Shown one piece after another: positions 17,103-20,955 of a stretch of DNA of 20,955 nt. The DNA is from a virus. The stretch lies in IMG/VR virus record IMGVR_UViG_3300043466_003819, positions 1 to 20,955 of that record. The stretch is one strand, 5' to 3'. A program made the translations under genes and the position numbers. How positions within the stretch are numbered: position 1 is the first letter of the stretch; every line of letters starts with the position of its first letter. The notes beneath the pieces were generated by a model, which saw only the letters and a list, made by a program, of their open reading frames with translations, was not told where the DNA came from and searched no databases.

Positions 17103-18901
17103 TGGCTCAAGATAGAGATATAAAATATACAGGAAGGGATTTTACAGATTTAAGATCTGAGTTAATTGAATATGCAAAAAACTATTTCCCTAACACTTAC
17201 AATGACTTTACACCTACCTCACCAGGTATGATGTTTATAGAGATGGCTGCTTATGTAGGAGATATTTTATCTTTCTATCAAGATCTACAACTACAAGAGA
17301 CATATTTACAGTATGCAAAAGATCCTGTAAACTTATTTAATCTTGCATACATGATGGGATATCGTCCGAAAATAACTACAGCAGCTGAAGCTACTATAGA
17401 AGTATCACAAGTAGTTGGAGCTATAGCAGGTCAACCAGATTGGACAGAAGCTTTACAAATAAGTGCAGGAATACAGCTTAGCTCAACAACCTCAGGACAA
17501 ACTAAATTTTATATAGATACACCAATTGATTTTACTTTTTCAAGTTCATACGATACTACAGATATTACTGTTGAATCTATAAACGAAACATCTCCTGATC
17601 AATTTAGGCTAACAAAGACAAGAAAAGCATATTCAGGGGAAGTTAAAACAATTACTCAACAAATTACAACTGCAGAAAAATTTAAAACAATTGTAATTGA
17701 TGATGCAAATATAATAGGAATTTTATCGATAAAAGATAGTAACAATAATACATGGTACGAGGTGCCGTTTTTAGGTCAAGATACAGTTTTTGTAGATGAT
17801 GATAATAATTCATCGGATAGTAGATTAGTTCCATACAACCTAGTATTACAGAGGGTTCCTAGGAGATTTACTACAAGATTTACAGCAACAGGGCAATTAC
17901 AAATACAGTTTGGAGCAGGGATTACAGGTCAAAACGACGAAGTACTAACACCAGATCCTACTAATGTAGGGTTAGGAACATCTCAAGGAATCTCTAGAAT
18001 CGATTATGCATATGATCCTAGTAACTTCCTACACACCCAGACATATGGATTAGCTCCTTCAAATACAACTTTAACAATCACCTACTTAATAGGAGGAGGC
18101 GTGACCGCCAACGCACCAGCAAACACTATTACAGATCTAATTAGCGCAGTAGTTGATCCAACAAATTCACTAACATTTAATAACCCAGAAGCAGCATCAG
18201 GAGGAAAAGACGGAGATACAGTAGAGGAATTAAGACAAAATACTTTAAGAGCATTTAACGAACAAGGAAGGGCAGTTACTTTACAGGATTATACAGTTCG
18301 TGCTCTATCCCTACCATCTAAGTATGGATCGATAGGGAAAGTATATATCACTCAAGACCAGATAATGAACCCTAACTCAACAACAGACAGTATTATAGAT
18401 AGCAATCCACTTTCTCTATCACTATACGCTTTAGCATATGATATTAATAGAAATTTAATACAAACCTCACCTACTCTAAAAAACAACCTAAAGAAATATC
18501 TAGCTGAGTATATGATATTAACAGATACAATTAACATAAAAGATGCTTTTGTAATAAACATAGAAGTACAGTACGATATAATAACTAAACCTAACTTCCT
18601 AGGTAGAGATGTATTACTTCAATGTAACCTATTACTTCAAGACTATTTTAATATAAAGAATTGGAATATAAATCAACCGATAAATACTTCAAGGATATAT
18701 ACACTACTCGATCAAATACCAGGAGTACAGACAGTTCAAAAAATACAAATAAATAACCTATCAGGAGGAAACTACTCAGAATATGTATATGATATAAATG
18801 GAGCTACTAGAAACAATGTAGTATACCCTTCATATGATCCTATGATTTTTGAAGTAAAATTCCCAACCACAGATATCAAAGGAAGAATAACAACATTATA
18901 G
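17102..18901 (+). CDS. 6: gp6-like baseplate wedge protein (baseplate J superfamily), 599 aa
   Basis: The N-terminus has the typical gp6/J lead: IKYTGRDFTDLRSELIEYAK, then YNDFTPTSPGMMFIEMAAYV and GDILSFYQDLQLQETYLQYA, followed by NLAYMMGYRPK. A beta-rich middle (about 100-330) is followed by the baseplate J-like core (GGKDGDTVEELRQNTLRAFN, GRAVTLQDYTVRALSLPSKY) and a C-terminal part with VQYDIITKPNFLGRDVLLQC. Length is close to T4 gp6 (660 aa). In T4, gp6 dimers join neighbouring wedges into the inner baseplate ring that controls contraction. The gene follows gp25 with TAATG overlap. Confidence 0.9.
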   Translation: MAQDRDIKYTGRDFTDLRSELIEYAKNYFPNTYNDFTPTSPGMMFIEMAAYVGDILSFYQDLQLQETYLQYAKDPVNLFNLAYMMGYRPKITTAAEATIEVSQVVGAIAGQPDWTEALQISAGIQLSSTTSGQTKFYIDTPIDFTFSSSYDTTDITVESINETSPDQFRLTKTRKAYSGEVKTITQQITTAEKFKTIVIDDANIIGILSIKDSNNNTWYEVPFLGQDTVFVDDDNNSSDSRLVPYNLVLQRVPRRFTTRFTATGQLQIQFGAGITGQNDEVLTPDPTNVGLGTSQGISRIDYAYDPSNFLHTQTYGLAPSNTTLTITYLIGGGVTANAPANTITDLISAVVDPTNSLTFNNPEAASGGKDGDTVEELRQNTLRAFNEQGRAVTLQDYTVRALSLPSKYGSIGKVYITQDQIMNPNSTTDSIIDSNPLSLSLYALAYDINRNLIQTSPTLKNNLKKYLAEYMILTDTINIKDAFVINIEVQYDIITKPNFLGRDVLLQCNLLLQDYFNIKNWNINQPINTSRIYTLLDQIPGVQTVQKIQINNLSGGNYSEYVYDINGATRNNVVYPSYDPMIFEVKFPTTDIKGRITTL

Positions 18902-18902
18902 T

Positions 18903-20021
18903 ATGGCAGTATATAGAATATTTCCCGAGAAAGATACATTTATCTTTAGCGAAGTTTCCTCATCAAATGCAGGATTAGATGAAATAATCGAAGTAGGAGG
19001 GTACTACGATGTTACCGGAACAGGGGAAGCAAGCCGTATTCTTATACAGTTTAGTTCTACTGAAATTGCTGATATTGTTAACAATAAGATAGGGGATGAT
19101 AACTATAGTGCATCATTAGGTATATACCTTGCTGATGCTTATCAAATCCCTGTAAGTACTACTATATATACCTATCCGGTATATTCCTCTATAGGAGAAT
19201 GGGATAACGGTACCGGTAAATACGGAGATACACCGGTAAATACATCAGGAGTTTCTTGGTCTTATCAGAAATCAGGATTAGGAACACCTTGGCTAACATC
19301 CTTCTACCCAGTAGGAGTAACTGCATCATTCTCAGGATCAAGACCAGGAGGAGGAAACTGGTATACAGCTTCAGGAGCAACCAGTCTTGAATTCACTCAA
19401 TCAAATCCTATGAATTCTACATATGATATTGATATAAATGTAACACCAGTTGTAAAGCTATGGACATCAGGAACAATTGATAATAGCGGATTTATAGTAA
19501 AACTGCCTAATAACTTAGAGTTTAATACAACTTCCTCTATAAGACTAAAATACTATAGTGCAGACACAAATACAATATATCCTCCTTATTTAGATTTTAA
19601 ATGGGATGACAGTGTTTATAGTACAGGAAGTCTTTCTATCCTCACAAATAGTATATCAACTATTAACATTACAAACAATACTGGGAAGTATACAAACTCA
19701 GGAAAACAAAGATTTAGAATTTCAGCAAAACCAAAATACCCGGTAAGAACATTTACAACTTCTTCAGTATATTTAACAAACTTTGCTCTACCTTCAGGAT
19801 CATACTGGGGAATAAGGGATGAAAATACAGAGGAGATGCTTATAGATTTCGATACTAGTTTTACAAAGATAAGTTGCGATAGTCAAGGAGGGTATTTTGA
19901 TGTATATATGGATGGCTTGCAACCTGAAAGATATTATCGTATATTAATAAAAACAATTTTAGACGGAAGCACTACAGTAGTAGATAATCAAAATATATTT
20001 AAAGTAATAAGAAATGGCTAA
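18903..20021 (+). CDS. Baseplate/tail structural protein with DNRLRE-like N-terminal domain, 372 aa
   Basis: The N-terminus reads VYRIFPEKDTFIFSEVSSSN, AGLDEIIEVGG, then ASRILIQFSSTEIAD. This is the 'D.ti.......nyG....l.vg.......r.llkFd' layout of DNRLRE/CBM96-type beta-sandwich domains, found in surface-binding proteins (inferred match). A Ser/Gly/Tyr-rich middle (TPVNTSGVSWSYQKSGLGTP, SGSRPGGGNWYTASGATS) and later WTSGTIDNSGFIVKLPNNLE support a jelly-roll fold. The C-terminal 100 residues are another beta region ending FKVIRNG. It follows gp6 with one base between, so it is probably a wedge-peripheral or fibre-attachment protein. The 3' end overlaps the next gene by 8 nt. Confidence 0.75.
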   Translation: MAVYRIFPEKDTFIFSEVSSSNAGLDEIIEVGGYYDVTGTGEASRILIQFSSTEIADIVNNKIGDDNYSASLGIYLADAYQIPVSTTIYTYPVYSSIGEWDNGTGKYGDTPVNTSGVSWSYQKSGLGTPWLTSFYPVGVTASFSGSRPGGGNWYTASGATSLEFTQSNPMNSTYDIDINVTPVVKLWTSGTIDNSGFIVKLPNNLEFNTTSSIRLKYYSADTNTIYPPYLDFKWDDSVYSTGSLSILTNSISTINITNNTGKYTNSGKQRFRISAKPKYPVRTFTTSSVYLTNFALPSGSYWGIRDENTEEMLIDFDTSFTKISCDSQGGYFDVYMDGLQPERYYRILIKTILDGSTTVVDNQNIFKVIRNG

Positions 20022-20352
20022 CGATGTGCAAATACAAAAGACAGTCTTTAATTCAACTGAGTTCGGAAAAGTAATAAATAGAAATTTCACTACATTTACA
20101 CAACCTGTACCAGAAGAGGATACAGATACTGTAGATGAACTTTTTAGATTATATGAAAAATTATACTTCGTTATAGATATAGAAGGAGAAACAAACTCAC
20201 ACGAATACCTAATAAGAAGAAGTTCAGAATTAGTAAATTTTGAAGCAAATACAGAAGAAATACAGCCATTATTAGATGAAATTGCGCAATTAAGAGAACA
20301 GCTTTTACAAGCTAATCAACAAATTTTAGATTTAGAAACAACTACTACATAA
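20014..20352 (+). CDS. Small virion protein with C-terminal coiled coil, 112 aa
   Basis: Starts MANDVQIQKTVFNSTEFGKV inside the last codons of the previous gene. N-terminal part mixed (NRNFTTFTQPVPEEDTDTVD, ELFRLYEKLYFVIDIEGETN). Residues 80-107 form a heptad-type coiled coil (IAQLREQLLQANQQILDLET) that would trimerise or dimerise. Position in the baseplate cluster suggests a connector or fibre-attachment protein. The stop overlaps the next start (TAATG). No family recognised. Confidence 0.75.
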   Translation: MANDVQIQKTVFNSTEFGKVINRNFTTFTQPVPEEDTDTVDELFRLYEKLYFVIDIEGETNSHEYLIRRSSELVNFEANTEEIQPLLDEIAQLREQLLQANQQILDLETTTT

Positions 20353-20955
20353 TGGCAAACATTACATATACAGTCAATCAAGATACACCTCAAAGTATAC
20401 CAACTGTAGAAACGTTTTCACAACAGGATAATAACTTAGTAAGTTCTTTTCAGATTAACCAACTATTTGATAGTACGAAAAATACTGTCGAACTACATAT
20501 ATACAATCTTGCAGGAGAACTACAGCAAAGTGTTTACCGTTATACTAATTATAAAGAGTTAGGTAACGCAGCATCAGCAGGAAGAGAAGGAGCTTCAGTA
20601 TTAACTATAGATCCTATTGCAGATGTAGAATTATATGGATACGATACAGGAGAAGTTAAGTTATTCTACAACTTTATAAACAACCTATTCTCAGAAGACA
20701 AAACATCTCCACAATTTTTTATTGATTCGATATCAGCAGATAGAACAGAATTAAAGTTAAACACTTTAGAGAGAAGTCCTGAACAATTAATTAATTATGT
20801 AAATAGAATAAAAGATAGTTTACAGAATCGATCTTATTTCGATGGATTTAGATTAAATTTTGGACTCAATCTACTTATTATAGGATTGAATATCGATATT
20901 CTTCAAGAGAATGGGAATACATTTGTAGTAGTTAAGTTATATGAATCTCTGCCGG
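20352..20955 (+). CDS. Structural protein, N-terminal part (3' cut by window edge)
   Basis: The frame opens at 20352 with MANITYTVNQDTPQSIPTVE and stays open to the window end, giving 201 residues. Visible segments are SFQINQLFDSTKNTVELHIY, NLAGELQQSVYRYTNYKELG, DVELYGYDTGEVKLFYNFIN and NNLFSEDKTSPQFFIDSISA, then LQNRSYFDGFRLNFGLNLLI. It is beta-rich with an Asp/Asn/Tyr composition like its upstream neighbours. I recall this opening from structural genes of T4-like marine phages, where it is unassigned. The TAATG overlap keeps it in the same translationally coupled operon. Confidence 0.8.
   Translation, partial: MANITYTVNQDTPQSIPTVETFSQQDNNLVSSFQINQLFDSTKNTVELHIYNLAGELQQSVYRYTNYKELGNAASAGREGASVLTIDPIADVELYGYDTGEVKLFYNFINNLFSEDKTSPQFFIDSISADRTELKLNTLERSPEQLINYVNRIKDSLQNRSYFDGFRLNFGLNLLIIGLNIDILQENGNTFVVVKLYESLP

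Overview
The window is part of an AT-rich tailed-phage genome (or an assembled phage contig). The host is most likely a member of the Bacteroidota. Two things point there. First, at least 16 plus-strand promoters, plus one on the minus strand, have the Bacteroidota layout of a TTG at -33 and TAnnTTTA at -7, almost always exactly 20 nt apart, followed by an A-rich leader without Shine-Dalgarno. Second, the right half holds T4-superfamily genes: a gp55-type late sigma factor, gp25- and gp6-type baseplate wedge proteins, and a gp5-like spike. Nearly all genes are on the plus strand and most are small and of unknown function.

Layout. (1) 1-636: three tightly packed small phage genes, the first cut by the window edge. 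(2) 637-1493: a gene-free region with a 12-nt periodic ACCCG repeat array in two clusters and two copies of a 44-nt structured element. A third copy forms the 3' end of the gene at 176-418. (3) 1494-2110: two small genes facing an apparent minus-strand RNA (about 2066 to 1838). That RNA has its own promoter, a tandem array of small hairpins, and a terminator shared by both strands. (4) 2157-9346: about 18 small genes, mostly transcribed one or two at a time from near-identical promoter/leader cassettes. Several cassettes carry the upstream gene's terminator hairpin inside the -33/-7 spacer. The block includes an RlpA-like cell-wall enzyme, two tRNA-Leu-like sequences around a 30-residue membrane protein, and a 560-bp stretch of hairpins with no ORF. 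(5) 9347-9799: a gap with little recognisable content. (6) 9800-11908: a hypothetical protein, a small membrane protein, a GIY-YIG/T5orf172-type protein and a lipoprotein. (7) 12036-20955: one long co-directional operon whose junctions are mostly TAATG-type overlaps. It encodes a small coiled-coil protein, an HD-domain hydrolase, a membrane-anchored protein, the gp55-like late sigma factor, and then baseplate/tail structural genes running off the right edge.

How it fits together (inference): the left and middle genes look like early genes read by host RNA polymerase from host-type promoters. The right operon makes the late sigma factor and the baseplate. The least explained content is RNA- or DNA-level: the three-copy 44-nt element, the 12-nt repeat array, the minus-strand hairpin-array transcript, the fused terminator-promoter cassettes and the odd tRNA pair. 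All calls are from reading the sequence; no database search was run.
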